DNA from: Polycladomyces abyssicola | Lineage (GTDB): Bacteria; Bacillota; Bacilli; Thermoactinomycetales; JIR-001 | Reading direction: 5' to 3' | DNA length: 64,000 bases | Assembly: GCF_018326425.1 (NCBI RefSeq) | Contig: NZ_AP024601.1 | Coordinates: 3,133,231-3,197,230 of the forward strand | Shown: positions 17,912 through 26,173 of the stretch, piece by piece | Layout: the number at the start of each line of letters is the position of its first letter | Position numbering within the stretch: the stretch's first letter is position 1 | Notes under the pieces: model-generated | What the model saw: the letters and a program-made list of their open reading frames with translations, nothing else | Told to the model about the DNA's origin: nothing | Database searches by the model: none | Program-made: the position numbers and the translations under genes

Positions 17912-19741
17912 TTATCGCAGGAGTTTGGAGGGATGCAAAGCAAGCCTTCTCTTCGAGAGAGGAAGCGAGCATTCTTCCAAGTGTTCGGCTTGGTCTTTTC
18001 TTGTCCCTTGTTGGGAAGTACCGGAATGATCCTGATTGTTGGTGGAGGACCTCTGTTTCACTGTGGAAACCTGACAGATGGGCAGGTGGATGTTGAAGGT
18101 GGTCCCTCTGCCCGGCTGACTGGTCACGTGGATTTGCCCACCGTGATCAGAGATGATGCGGTGACAAATGGACAGCCCCATGCCAGTACCGTCTTTTTTG
18201 GTGGTAAAGAACGGATCGAAAATGCGCGACATGTGTTCCGGCTTGATGCCGGTGCCGTTATCCTCCACCCGGATGAGAATGCGATCCCGCATTTCTTTCC
18301 ACCGAACGGTGACCTTTCCTCCCTCACTCAAAGACTCCAATCCGTTTTGGATCAGGTTGATCAACACTTGTTTCAACTGCTCCGCATCCGCCTCGATCAC
18401 AACCGGAGTAACAGGGGGTTGCACGATCAGCTGATGCCCCATCAACATCGTTTTGGGTTGAAGAAGGCGGAGCACGTCCTCCATCAGTTGGTCCAGATTG
18501 AACACTGTGAACCGGGCGGGGCGCGATTCGCTCAAATGGAGAAATTGTCTCAACAAATCATTGATCCGATCAATCTCCGGCAATATGATGGATTCCCATT
18601 TTTTCACCTGTTCCGATTCCCTGGCGGAAATTTGAATAAACCCACGGATGGATGTCAGTGGGTTGCGTATCTCGTGTGCCAGTCCCGCAGCCAGTTGACC
18701 CAGCGCGGACAGTTTCTCCAGATGGCGTTGGCGTTCCTCCTCCTGATGCCGCAGGCGACGCTGCTCAATGGAAAGACGATTCTCGGCGATGCGGATCAAC
18801 TCCGAAGCATTGGTCGCTTCCTGCGGATACGAGGCCGTTCCCAGACAAAAGTTGAGCAATGTGCGCTCCGCCCGCAACCCACTGATCACCTCTTCGATCG
18901 TCTCCAGGCTTTGGCGCAACACCCGTTCATCCCCCATCAATCCCACCGCGAACTGATCCCCGTCGTAGCGGGCCACCTGTGCATAGGGAGGGAGGTTTCG
19001 CTTCAATTGCCGGGCCAACATGACCAGCATCTGATCACCGGCATCGATGCCCTCTCTCATATTCACCTGTTGAAAATCCACCAAATCCACACAGATGACA
19101 TGGTAAGACTGCCCCGCTCCACACCGGGCCAAACTGCGGGTCACCTGTTCCTGAAACCCGCTGAAGTTATACAATCCTGTCAAATAATCACGACGCGACG
19201 TCTCTTCCAGCTCCAGGATGTATTCATGCAGACGCCGGTTCGCTTCCTCCACTTTGACCAGCAAACGCCGGTTCTCTTGTTTGACCTGTGATGCATCCCA
19301 ACGGGCTTTTTGCAGCATCGAGCTCATCCATCCGATCATACCGAAAGCAAGAGCCTGATAGATCAATAACCACCACGGTTGCGCCCGCCATCCGTTCAAA
19401 CCTGAGATCATCAAATAAGAAAGGAGGAACGATAAGGTCGTCCATCCTGTCTTCTCACCGGACAGTCGTACGGAGACAATCCCCTGACACAGCAAATACA
19501 GCCATATATTGTTACCATCTCCCGTCAACGTATCCAGCGCCACCAAACAGGCCATTACCGCCATGATATAAACGGGGGGCGGGAATCGCTCGATCCACTG
19601 CTGCTTGATGAGCAACAAGGCGATCAGCACGACAGAGACCAACAGAATCCCCGCAACATAACCAAACGGCTGAAAAGTCTCCGCAATCGGCTCTCCGATC
19701 CAAAAGAACATTCTTTGCGCCACCGCGTGCAGCAATATCAT
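17912..19741 (-). CDS. Membrane GGDEF-like / histidine kinase fusion
   Basis: The 609-residue protein has about five membrane helices (residues 27-140), a coiled-coil (150-180), a GGDEF-like domain (184-320; DYLTGLYNFSGF is intact but the signature is DGDQF at 260-264), a second short coiled-coil, a HisKA domain (AGLAHEIRNPLTSIRGF, His356) and an HATPase domain (NLIQNGLES near 462, DNGTGI near 494, GTGMGLSIC near 518). The damaged signature argues against diguanylate cyclase activity, so the domain may be a ligand sensor. The kinase half resembles sporulation-initiation kinases of the KinA-E type. The last ~53 residues after the ATPase are polar and match no domain, suggesting a late frameshift or lineage-specific tail. 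GAGGTGG precedes the ATG; no response regulator is adjacent. Confidence 0.88.
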   Translation of the reverse strand: MILLHAVAQRMFFWIGEPIAETFQPFGYVAGILLVSVVLIALLLIKQQWIERFPPPVYIMAVMACLVALDTLTGDGNNIWLYLLCQGIVSVRLSGEKTGWTTLSFLLSYLMISGLNGWRAQPWWLLIYQALAFGMIGWMSSMLQKARWDASQVKQENRRLLVKVEEANRRLHEYILELEETSRRDYLTGLYNFSGFQEQVTRSLARCGAGQSYHVICVDLVDFQQVNMREGIDAGDQMLVMLARQLKRNLPPYAQVARYDGDQFAVGLMGDERVLRQSLETIEEVISGLRAERTLLNFCLGTASYPQEATNASELIRIAENRLSIEQRRLRHQEEERQRHLEKLSALGQLAAGLAHEIRNPLTSIRGFIQISARESEQVKKWESIILPEIDRINDLLRQFLHLSESRPARFTVFNLDQLMEDVLRLLQPKTMLMGHQLIVQPPVTPVVIEADAEQLKQVLINLIQNGLESLSEGGKVTVRWKEMRDRILIRVEDNGTGIKPEHMSRIFDPFFTTKKDGTGMGLSICHRIISDHGGQIHVTSQPGRGTTFNIHLPICQVSTVKQRSSTNNQDHSGTSQQGTRKDQAEHLEECSLPLSKRRLALHPSKLLR

Positions 19742-20049
19742 ACTACCACCTCAAGGTTGGAGCGTGTCCGGTGCTTGTTCAAATTTTGATTGACAAGATC
19801 AGATAGAAGCTTCTCTTTTTAGACATTTATGTTTCCCTTCATTTCCCTCATTTCCTTCCCTATTTCTCTCATTCGACAAAAGTTCTCAACAATCGACACT
19901 TCTTTTTGTCGCAACGAATATCACCTTGGATCAGGGAGGAAATATTGATAATTGAATGAATGTAATGAAAGAGGGTGTCTTTTTCTGAGAGCATGTTTTC
20001 GCAGCTCGGCCCGTACAATGTAGCAAAACGACGAAAGGGGATTGACGAT

Positions 20050-21444
20050 ATGGCATCCAAGGAACAGACGTTGGCCCAGGCCATTTTGGACCACTTGGGC
20101 GGTGCCGACAATGTTTCGTCTCTCAGTCATTGCATGACTCGTTTGCGTGTCACACCAAAAGAAACGGAATCGGTACGTTTGGAAGAGATTCGTTCACTGG
20201 AGGGCGTGCTGGGGGTCGTCACTTCGACTGACCAACTACAGATCATTCTGGGACCCGGAACAGTGACCAAAGTAGCGGCACAACTGTCCGAAATGACTGG
20301 CATCTCATCGGGGGAGGTACGCGATTTCCGAGCTGCTCTCCAAGATCGAAACCGTACGCCATTCAAACTTTTTCTACGCCGACTGGCCAACATCTTCGTC
20401 CCATTGATCCCGGCCATCGTCGCCGGCGGGATGATCATGGGGCTGAACAATGTGATGATCCACAGTCTTCATCTGGATGAGAAAAGTGCTCTGGTTGCGA
20501 TGCTGAACGCGATCAGCAAAGTGATTTTCGCGTATCTTGCCGTCTTCGTCGGGATCAACACTGCACGTGAATTTGGGGGCACACCGGCCTTGGGCGGTGT
20601 CGCGGGCGGTCTCATCATTTTGCAGGATATCGAGAAGATCCCCCCATTGTTCGGCGAGGCTCTTGTTCCCGGCCGCGGCGGGTTGATCGGCGCTTTGCTC
20701 GCCGCCTGGTTCATCAGTGTGTTGGAAAAGCGAATCCGACGTTGGGTACCATCCTCCATCGATATCATCGTCACGCCAACACTGGCCTTGTTGGTGACAG
20801 GGGTAGCCACGTATTGGTTCCTGCAACCACTGGGAGGCCGGATCTCCGACGGCATCACGCTGGGATTGACCTCCTTGCTCGATCACGGCGGAATCGTGGC
20901 CGGAGCCGTGTTGGCAGGCACGTTTCTCCCGCTGGTGATGACCGGGTTGCATCAAGGATTGACACCGATTCATATGGAATTGTTGACCAAAACCGGGCTG
21001 GACCCGTTGTTGCCGATCCTGGCCATGGCAGGTGCGGGACAAGTAGGTGCCGCTTTCGCCATCTATCTGAAAACGAAAAATCGTACGTTGAAAAACGTCA
21101 TCAAAGGCGGACTGCCCGTGGGGATCCTCGGGATCGGGGAACCGCTCATCTTTGGGGTCACACTGCCACTGGGACGCCCGTTTGTAACCGCTTGCCTCGG
21201 TGCGGCCGTCGGCGGGGCGTTTCAAGCAGTAATGGGCGTAGCTTCGGTTGCCATCGGAGTGTCAGGATTGCCTTTGGCTTTGTTGATCCATCACGGACAA
21301 ATCGTCACCTATCTGATCGGGATCGTCATCTCTTACGCAGCGGGGTTTGCCATTACCTATTTCTTCGGTTACAAGGAAGAGATGGACCAATATTATCAGT
21401 CTGCCACTACCGCCACATCAGGCCGAACGACATTGACGACCTGA
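20050..21444 (+). CDS. murP: PTS N-acetylmuramic acid transporter EIIBC
   Basis: The 464-residue protein has an EIIB domain (phospho-Cys in SLSHCMTRLRV near 35) and an EIIC membrane domain of about ten helices (FVPLIPAIVAGGMIMGLNN, GLHQGLTPIHME, GIGEPLIFGVTLPLG). It imports and phosphorylates MurNAc to MurNAc-6-phosphate; the assignment rests on the adjacent murQ. There is no EIIA domain, so a general EIIA-Glc must supply phosphate. The start chosen is ATG 20050 (AAAGGGG 10 bases upstream). The ~300-base gap before it shows only a possible TACAAT -10 at 20014 and no gene. Confidence 0.9.
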   Translation: MASKEQTLAQAILDHLGGADNVSSLSHCMTRLRVTPKETESVRLEEIRSLEGVLGVVTSTDQLQIILGPGTVTKVAAQLSEMTGISSGEVRDFRAALQDRNRTPFKLFLRRLANIFVPLIPAIVAGGMIMGLNNVMIHSLHLDEKSALVAMLNAISKVIFAYLAVFVGINTAREFGGTPALGGVAGGLIILQDIEKIPPLFGEALVPGRGGLIGALLAAWFISVLEKRIRRWVPSSIDIIVTPTLALLVTGVATYWFLQPLGGRISDGITLGLTSLLDHGGIVAGAVLAGTFLPLVMTGLHQGLTPIHMELLTKTGLDPLLPILAMAGAGQVGAAFAIYLKTKNRTLKNVIKGGLPVGILGIGEPLIFGVTLPLGRPFVTACLGAAVGGAFQAVMGVASVAIGVSGLPLALLIHHGQIVTYLIGIVISYAAGFAITYFFGYKEEMDQYYQSATTATSGRTTLTT

Positions 21445-21503
21445 CGTCAATCAGTCGTGCTCCTGTTTTGCACAAACTCAAAAGCTGCTCACGTGTTAAA
21501 TGG

Positions 21504-21533
21504 CAACCGTCTTCTGCACCGTGAAGACGGTTG
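21504..21533 (+). promoter_or_regulatory. Perfect 11-bp hairpin in the murP-murQ spacer
   Basis: CAACCGTCTTC and GAAGACGGTTG with an 8-base loop and no T-run. It may stabilise or process the murP-murQ message, so that the two genes are expressed unequally, or be an operator. Confidence 0.5.
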
Positions 21534-21566
21534 TGCTTCTCGTCGAAAGGGCAAGGAGGAATCATG

Positions 21567-22484
21567 ATGGAACCGGATTTGTCCCGACTGATTACCGAAC
21601 AGATCAACGAACGTACGCGGGAATTGGATCAAATGTCTGCCCTCGAAATCGTACGCGTGATGAATGAAGAAGACCGACGCGTTCCACTCGCCGTAGAGGA
21701 GGTCCTCCCGCAGGTGGCGCAAGCGGTGGAAGCGATGGTGGATACATTGAAACAAGGAGGACATATTTTTTACATCGGTGCGGGCACCAGCGGCCGGCTT
21801 GGCGTGCTGGACGCATCCGAATGCCCGCCCACCTTCAGTGCGGATCCTTCATGGTTTCAAGGGATCATCGCGGGCGGGGACACCGCTTTGCGCCATGCGG
21901 TGGAGGGCGCCGAAGATAATCCCCAGCAGGCGGCGACCGATTTGGAAGAACGCGGGTTTTGCTCTCGGGATTTGCTTGTCGGATTGGCCACCAGCGGCAG
22001 AACACCGTATGTGATCGGTGCTGTGGAGTACGCCAAGCAGATGGGCGCGCGTACGGTGGCTATCACTTGCAACCCGGGATCAGTGTTGGGGAAGTTAGCG
22101 GACATTCCGATCGAGGTCAATGTGGGCCCGGAAGTGTTGGTCGGTTCCACTCGACTGAAATCCGGCACGGCACAAAAAATGATTCTCAACATGCTGAGCA
22201 CAGCGACAATGGTGCGAATGGGGAAAGTGTATCAAAACCTGATGGTAGATCTTCAGCCCTCCAATCGAAAGCTGGAGGACCGGGCGCGGCGGATCATTCA
22301 ACAAATCACAGGGGTTACGCCCGAGGAAGCAGAGGCTGCCTGGCTCCGATGTGACAAGGAAGTGAAGACGGCGATCATATCGCTGCTGACGGACCAAACA
22401 CCAGAGTGCGCACGGCAACTGCTGCGCCAAGCGGAAGGGCAGGTACGGATAGCATTGCAACTCGCAAAAAAATCATCCCTCTGA
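21567..22484 (+). CDS. murQ: N-acetylmuramic acid 6-phosphate etherase
   Basis: The 305-residue SIS-domain protein cleaves the lactyl ether of MurNAc-6-P to give GlcNAc-6-P and D-lactate, for cell-wall recycling. Seen: HIFYIGAGTSGRLGVLDASECPPTF (SIS, catalytic Glu in ECPPTF region), the EGAEDN motif and GTAQKMILNMLST. AAGGAGG lies 7 bases before ATG 21567; ATG 21564 is possible. It is the partner of murP upstream. No MurR regulator or NagZ is nearby. Confidence 0.95.
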   Translation: MEPDLSRLITEQINERTRELDQMSALEIVRVMNEEDRRVPLAVEEVLPQVAQAVEAMVDTLKQGGHIFYIGAGTSGRLGVLDASECPPTFSADPSWFQGIIAGGDTALRHAVEGAEDNPQQAATDLEERGFCSRDLLVGLATSGRTPYVIGAVEYAKQMGARTVAITCNPGSVLGKLADIPIEVNVGPEVLVGSTRLKSGTAQKMILNMLSTATMVRMGKVYQNLMVDLQPSNRKLEDRARRIIQQITGVTPEEAEAAWLRCDKEVKTAIISLLTDQTPECARQLLRQAEGQVRIALQLAKKSSL

Positions 22485-22487
22485 TAA

Positions 22488-22590
22488 GCGCAGGAATTCA
22501 TTCGCGGGCAATTTCCGCCAAGTGGATTTGCCCGCGTCTTGTGCCCTTCGGTTCAAGGCGGCCTTACCCCGCTTCCGCTTTTTTCAAGCA
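22488..22590 (+). repeat. Dispersed palindromic repeat, copy A
   Basis: The copy begins just after the murQ stop. An outer arm GCGCAGGA and inner arm CGCGGGCAA (22503-22511) pair with TTGCCCGCG (22528-22536) and TCTTGTGC, followed by a GCGGCC..ACCCCGCTTCC block that matches copy B. See also copies at 30138, 39255, 51957 and 57538. Confidence 0.65.
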
Positions 22591-22616
22591 AAAACCCAGT
22601 TCCCGATGGAGCTGGG
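22590..22616 (-). terminator. Intrinsic terminator of the RHH-like gene
   Basis: On the minus strand CCCAGCTC and GAACTGGG pair over 8 bases (one G-U) and are followed by TTTTTG, 20 bases past the stop. Confidence 0.75.
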
Positions 22617-22635
22617 TAGGATGGACGTTATATAA

Positions 22636-23355
22636 CTAACCCAATCGATTCACCAAACGATGAAATTCCTGCTCGGCTTGATCCCGATCCATCTGGGTTT
22701 CCTCTCTATCTCTCCGATTTCGCGAGGACAGCGTATGATAAATTTCATCCCAGGAATCGTAGGGGTCTTCCATTTCCGGCCGATCTTTTTTCAGTGATTG
22801 GAGCGGCATGTTATGGAGATATCCGCCGGGCGCCGATGAAACTGCAGGATACGTATGCGGATACGGAGAAACGTTTTCCGGTTTGGAAGAGACCTTGTTC
22901 GCCTTTGGTACAACCATATCCCCATGGGCACGCATCGTTGGATAGATCCCTTGTTCCCTGTGATTTGCCTGCAGGGTCGACGATGGAGAAGGATGAGCTG
23001 CCGGATGAAACGCGTCTGATTCAACCAGGGTATGTAGGATGGTTTGTTTCAAAATGTTCTTAATTTCTTCGCTGCGATAACCACTCATCAACTGATCCAC
23101 CCATTCGTAGACCGGTCCGTCTTCCTCTGTAAACGTGACATTGCGCTGTGTCGGCGGCAAATCCTTGCGTCCCAAAATTTGCTCTTTTAACAATTCACGA
23201 TCACACACCGTCGCCAATGGAAAGTACGTACCACGCAAGAAAGTTTGAATGCAGTACTTCACCAAGATCGGGAACTGGCCCCGCGGGAGAATTTCATACC
23301 AATACCGAATGAGCCGGTCCTTCTTACCGATATAAACTCCTACCGTAATCGCCAT
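22636..23355 (-). CDS. Putative ParR-like ribbon-helix-helix protein with long tail
   Basis: I do not recognise the 239-residue protein by family. Its first 45 residues fit a ribbon-helix-helix DNA-binding fold: a strand (AITVGVYIGK), helix 1 (DRLIRYWYEIL), a turn and helix 2 (QFPILVKYCIQTFL), as in plasmid ParR adaptors. Residues 105-225 are polar, Pro/Ser/Arg-rich and probably disordered. The last ten residues EFHRLVNRLG match in pattern the last nine residues (LHNLINNLG) of the protein at 53757-55109, next to an actin-like gene. ParR proteins use a C-terminal helix to cap ParM filaments, so a similar role is possible. GGAGGTG lies 8 bases before the ATG; a TATAAT lies at 23379-23384 (complement). 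Confidence 0.6.
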   Translation of the reverse strand: MAITVGVYIGKKDRLIRYWYEILPRGQFPILVKYCIQTFLRGTYFPLATVCDRELLKEQILGRKDLPPTQRNVTFTEEDGPVYEWVDQLMSGYRSEEIKNILKQTILHTLVESDAFHPAAHPSPSSTLQANHREQGIYPTMRAHGDMVVPKANKVSSKPENVSPYPHTYPAVSSAPGGYLHNMPLQSLKKDRPEMEDPYDSWDEIYHTLSSRNRRDREETQMDRDQAEQEFHRLVNRLG

Positions 23356-23552
23356 TGTCCCGGCACCTCCGATCGAAAATTATAAACACATGCTAACTGT
23401 TTTTCCGACGACCGTTTTTTTCATCATGTTAAACCTTCTATTACCATTGAGTTTATCAGTCGTTTTGATATATGGCAACAGGAGGATTTGTCGAAAAAAG
23501 GGGAAAAGAGAAAAAAAGACCATTCTTTTATTTTTGGTTTAGGTATAAAATA

Positions 23553-23577
23553 TTCCCCTGCCAAGAAAAACAGGGAA
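23553..23577 (-). terminator. Possible terminator of the YheC/D gene
   Basis: TTCCCTG and CAGGGGAA pair with a 10-base loop and a TATTTTAT tail on the minus strand, 40 bases beyond the stop. The rest of 23356-23615 is AT-rich with no gene seen. Confidence 0.4.
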
Positions 23578-23615
23578 ATGATCGCCCTATTTTACGATAT
23601 AGAGTATTCTTTTGG

Positions 23616-24395
23616 TCACCACCGATTTCCTTTCACAATCTTGCGGTGAAACTGCATGATTTTACGGTACATGCTCCGATGACCGATTTTCCTGAACATC
23701 CGGAACTGCGGACGTGTATTCACCTCAAAGATCCAGAACCGGCCGTTTCGATCCAACCCCACGTCGATTCCCAACTCCCGTAACCCGGTAAATTTGTCAT
23801 GCAGAGCGTTAGCCGTTCCCATTCCAAGCCAAATCAACACTTTTACCCACCGCTCTAAGGTTTCCGGGTCACCATCCGCCGCCACCAACAACGCCTTGGT
23901 CGCATCCACAGGCTTTCCACCTTTGCAGTGGTTGGTGACAATACGGCCGGGAGCGGCGGCTTTGGCGACAATCCCAGTCAGTTCCCAATCCTGATTGGGG
24001 CGTTGCAACAGCAGGCGGAAGTCGAACGGCCGATCATCAATAGTCGCCAGCTCAATCCCCTGTTGGATCAAATACCGCTTTCCGGCGAGGAAACAGGATC
24101 GCAACTGGGCATCCAATTGACTCCAGGTAGTGGTTTTGATATGTGTGCGAAAGCGGACTTCATACTTGTCATTCTCCCGTTTCCGCACACGCAGGATTCC
24201 ACCGCCGCCCCCACCCTTGTCTGGCTTGACGTAGACGGTCGAGTATCGTTTTAACATCTGCTTCAATGCATCCAACGAATACCACCTTGTTTCCGGCAAA
24301 AACGGGCGAAGTGATTCCGTCTTCTCCAACACGCGCGTTTTTAAGAGTTTGCTAGCAATTTGTTGATAATGGCGAACCTGTCTTTTTCGTTCCAT
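23616..24395 (-). CDS. YheC/YheD-family ATP-grasp protein (spore coat associated)
   Basis: The 259 residues contain an ATP-grasp-like fold: VYVKPDKGGGGGGILRV near 50 (ATP-binding lysine and glycine loop), FDFRLLLQRP near 125 and a terminal DVGLDRNGRFWIFEVNTRPQF with the Glu/Asn metal ligands. YheC/YheD proteins are endospore coat-associated in Bacillus; the substrate is unknown. It is shorter than YheC/D (about 360-450), lacking their N-terminal domain. ATG 24395 has GGAGGG about 8 bases upstream. Confidence 0.8.
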   Translation of the reverse strand: MERKRQVRHYQQIASKLLKTRVLEKTESLRPFLPETRWYSLDALKQMLKRYSTVYVKPDKGGGGGGILRVRKRENDKYEVRFRTHIKTTTWSQLDAQLRSCFLAGKRYLIQQGIELATIDDRPFDFRLLLQRPNQDWELTGIVAKAAAPGRIVTNHCKGGKPVDATKALLVAADGDPETLERWVKVLIWLGMGTANALHDKFTGLRELGIDVGLDRNGRFWIFEVNTRPQFRMFRKIGHRSMYRKIMQFHRKIVKGNRW

Positions 24396-24575
24396 GTCAA
24401 GCCCTCCTCTGCCACCCAATATATTCACCCATGTCTACCCAGAACATCGTTCATTCGCCCAAATTTCCCACCATCTTACTAACCTTCTATCTACAAAAAT
24501 GTGTTAAACTGGTAGAAATCACACGGGTGTCACTCTGCTGAACCCCCATTGTTTCAAGGAAAGGAATGTGCGAAA

Positions 24576-25433
24576 ATGAAAACAACCGCACGATGGATTC
24601 GTTTCCTTCTATGGGTGGCGGTTTTCTTATTTTTCAGCAGACAGGGAATCTCATGGGCGCAACCCGTCATGTATGAGGGAAACCAACTGTTGGATGAGCT
24701 TCGTTTTCATCAGTGGGCCACTATCCGCAAACCGTCTGTTATACTGACCTATCCGCCCCAATTGGCTGATCAGGCAGCCGTCATTGTCGACGAAGCAGAG
24801 AAGACAGCACGTGATTTTCAAACATACTGGGGATGGCAAATCGAACAACCGGTTCACATCTATTTGTTTCCGGACAGAGCATCGTTACGGGAACGGTTCG
24901 GATGGGAACCGGGAGTCTCAGCATCCGGCGTCTACTATGCTGGCACCATCTATTTGCTCAATCCCGACTGCTGGATGAACCAAACAGCTTCTCTCAAGGA
25001 AAACCCGTGGAAGTGGCGGCGGATTTTCCATTCTCAGGGTCCGTTGCACCATGAATTCGCCCATTTGTACCTGGATCAGTTAACGAGGGGCAATTTCCCC
25101 AGATGGTACACCGAAGCATTCGCCCAATGGGTGGAATACCAGGCACTCGGTTACGAGTGGAAAACGAAAGCCAACAATTTGCGCTATCACCAGCCGTATT
25201 CTTATCGTGAATTGGACCGGTCGTTTGACCGCCTGCCCAATCAGGCATTGGCTTACCGGGAAAGCTTTTTGTTCTTCCGATACATGGTGCAAACGGAGGG
25301 GCGCAAGCGGATAGACCGCTTACAACACATGTTGGCCGAGGGCGTCCCTTTTGCTGATGCATGGCGGCAATGTTTCGGCCGACCTGTCGAGCAATCGTTT
25401 GATCAGTGGTTGAAACAAACAGTAAGCGGATAA
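24576..25433 (+). CDS. Secreted HExxH metallopeptidase (peptidase MA-like)
   Basis: The 285-residue protein has a signal peptide (hydrophobic 8-28, ending SWAQP) and a zinc motif HHEFAH near 157, with a downstream helix [16 protein letters not shown] carrying a third ligand Glu, typical of gluzincins of the peptidase MA-like group. It should act outside the membrane; the substrate is unknown. It ends 22 bases before walR, so it may be a first gene of that transcript, though this order is not standard. Start ATG 24576 with AAAGGA upstream. Confidence 0.8.
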   Translation: MKTTARWIRFLLWVAVFLFFSRQGISWAQPVMYEGNQLLDELRFHQWATIRKPSVILTYPPQLADQAAVIVDEAEKTARDFQTYWGWQIEQPVHIYLFPDRASLRERFGWEPGVSASGVYYAGTIYLLNPDCWMNQTASLKENPWKWRRIFHSQGPLHHEFAHLYLDQLTRGNFPRWYTEAFAQWVEYQALGYEWKTKANNLRYHQPYSYRELDRSFDRLPNQALAYRESFLFFRYMVQTEGRKRIDRLQHMLAEGVPFADAWRQCFGRPVEQSFDQWLKQTVSG

Positions 25434-25455
25434 GGACGATCGGGAGGTTTTGCGT

Positions 25456-26169
25456 TTGGGTGCGAAGATCTTAGTCGTGGAAGATGAACGTCCCATCGCC
25501 GATATTTTGCAATTTAATCTGAGCAAAGAAGGATACAAAGTCGAATGCGTATACGACGGGGACAGCGCACTGAAGCGGGTGTTCGCCTCCCCGCCGGACC
25601 TGATGTTGCTGGATTTGATGCTGCCCGGAACAGACGGGATCGAAGTGTGCCGTCAGGTGCGGCAAAAATACCAGTTTCCGATCATCATGCTGACTGCCAA
25701 GGATTCGGAAGTGGACAAAGTGCTGGGTTTGGAAATCGGTGCAGACGACTATGTAACCAAACCGTTTAGCAACCGGGAACTGCTGGCCCGGATCAAAGCC
25801 AATTTGCGCAGGTTTCAGCAAAATAAGTCCGAGCAGAAGCAGGATGAGGAGGATTCCCGTATACGGATCGGGGATTTGACAATCGATCCCGTCAGTTACT
25901 CGGTGACCAAGCATGCCAAGCCGATCGACCTGACACACCGGGAATTCGAGCTGCTCCTGTATATGGCCAAACATGTCAATCAGGTGCTTACGCGCGAACA
26001 CCTGCTGCAATCGGTGTGGGGTTACGACTATTTCGGTGACGTACGCACCGTGGACGTCACGATCCGTCGACTGAGGGAAAAGGTGGAGGATGATCCCAGC
26101 CAGCCGAAATACATCATCACACGTCGGGGCATCGGATACACGATGCGGGATCCCTCCGTGGAGCGGTGA
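25456..26169 (+). CDS. walR: Response regulator WalR
   Basis: The 237-residue OmpR-family regulator has a receiver domain (phospho-Asp53 in LLDLMLPG, Thr/Lys in TAKDSE and YVTKPFS) and a C-terminal winged helix ([27 protein letters not shown]). It controls cell-wall metabolism genes and is usually essential. The start used is TTG 25456 (GGGAGG 8 bases upstream); the TTG at 25450 is too close to that site. First of walRKHIJ. Confidence 0.95.
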   Translation: MGAKILVVEDERPIADILQFNLSKEGYKVECVYDGDSALKRVFASPPDLMLLDLMLPGTDGIEVCRQVRQKYQFPIIMLTAKDSEVDKVLGLEIGADDYVTKPFSNRELLARIKANLRRFQQNKSEQKQDEEDSRIRIGDLTIDPVSYSVTKHAKPIDLTHREFELLLYMAKHVNQVLTREHLLQSVWGYDYFGDVRTVDVTIRRLREKVEDDPSQPKYIITRRGIGYTMRDPSVER

Positions 26170-26173
26170 GGCT

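Noticed and set aside
17537..19291. Long 584-codon open frame on the plus strand
   Set aside because: It is exactly antisense to the GGDEF-kinase gene, has no ribosome site or known motif, and arises from high G+C codon bias. The same holds for long antisense frames at 3960-5447, 10707-12113, 40584-41897 and 58319-59842.
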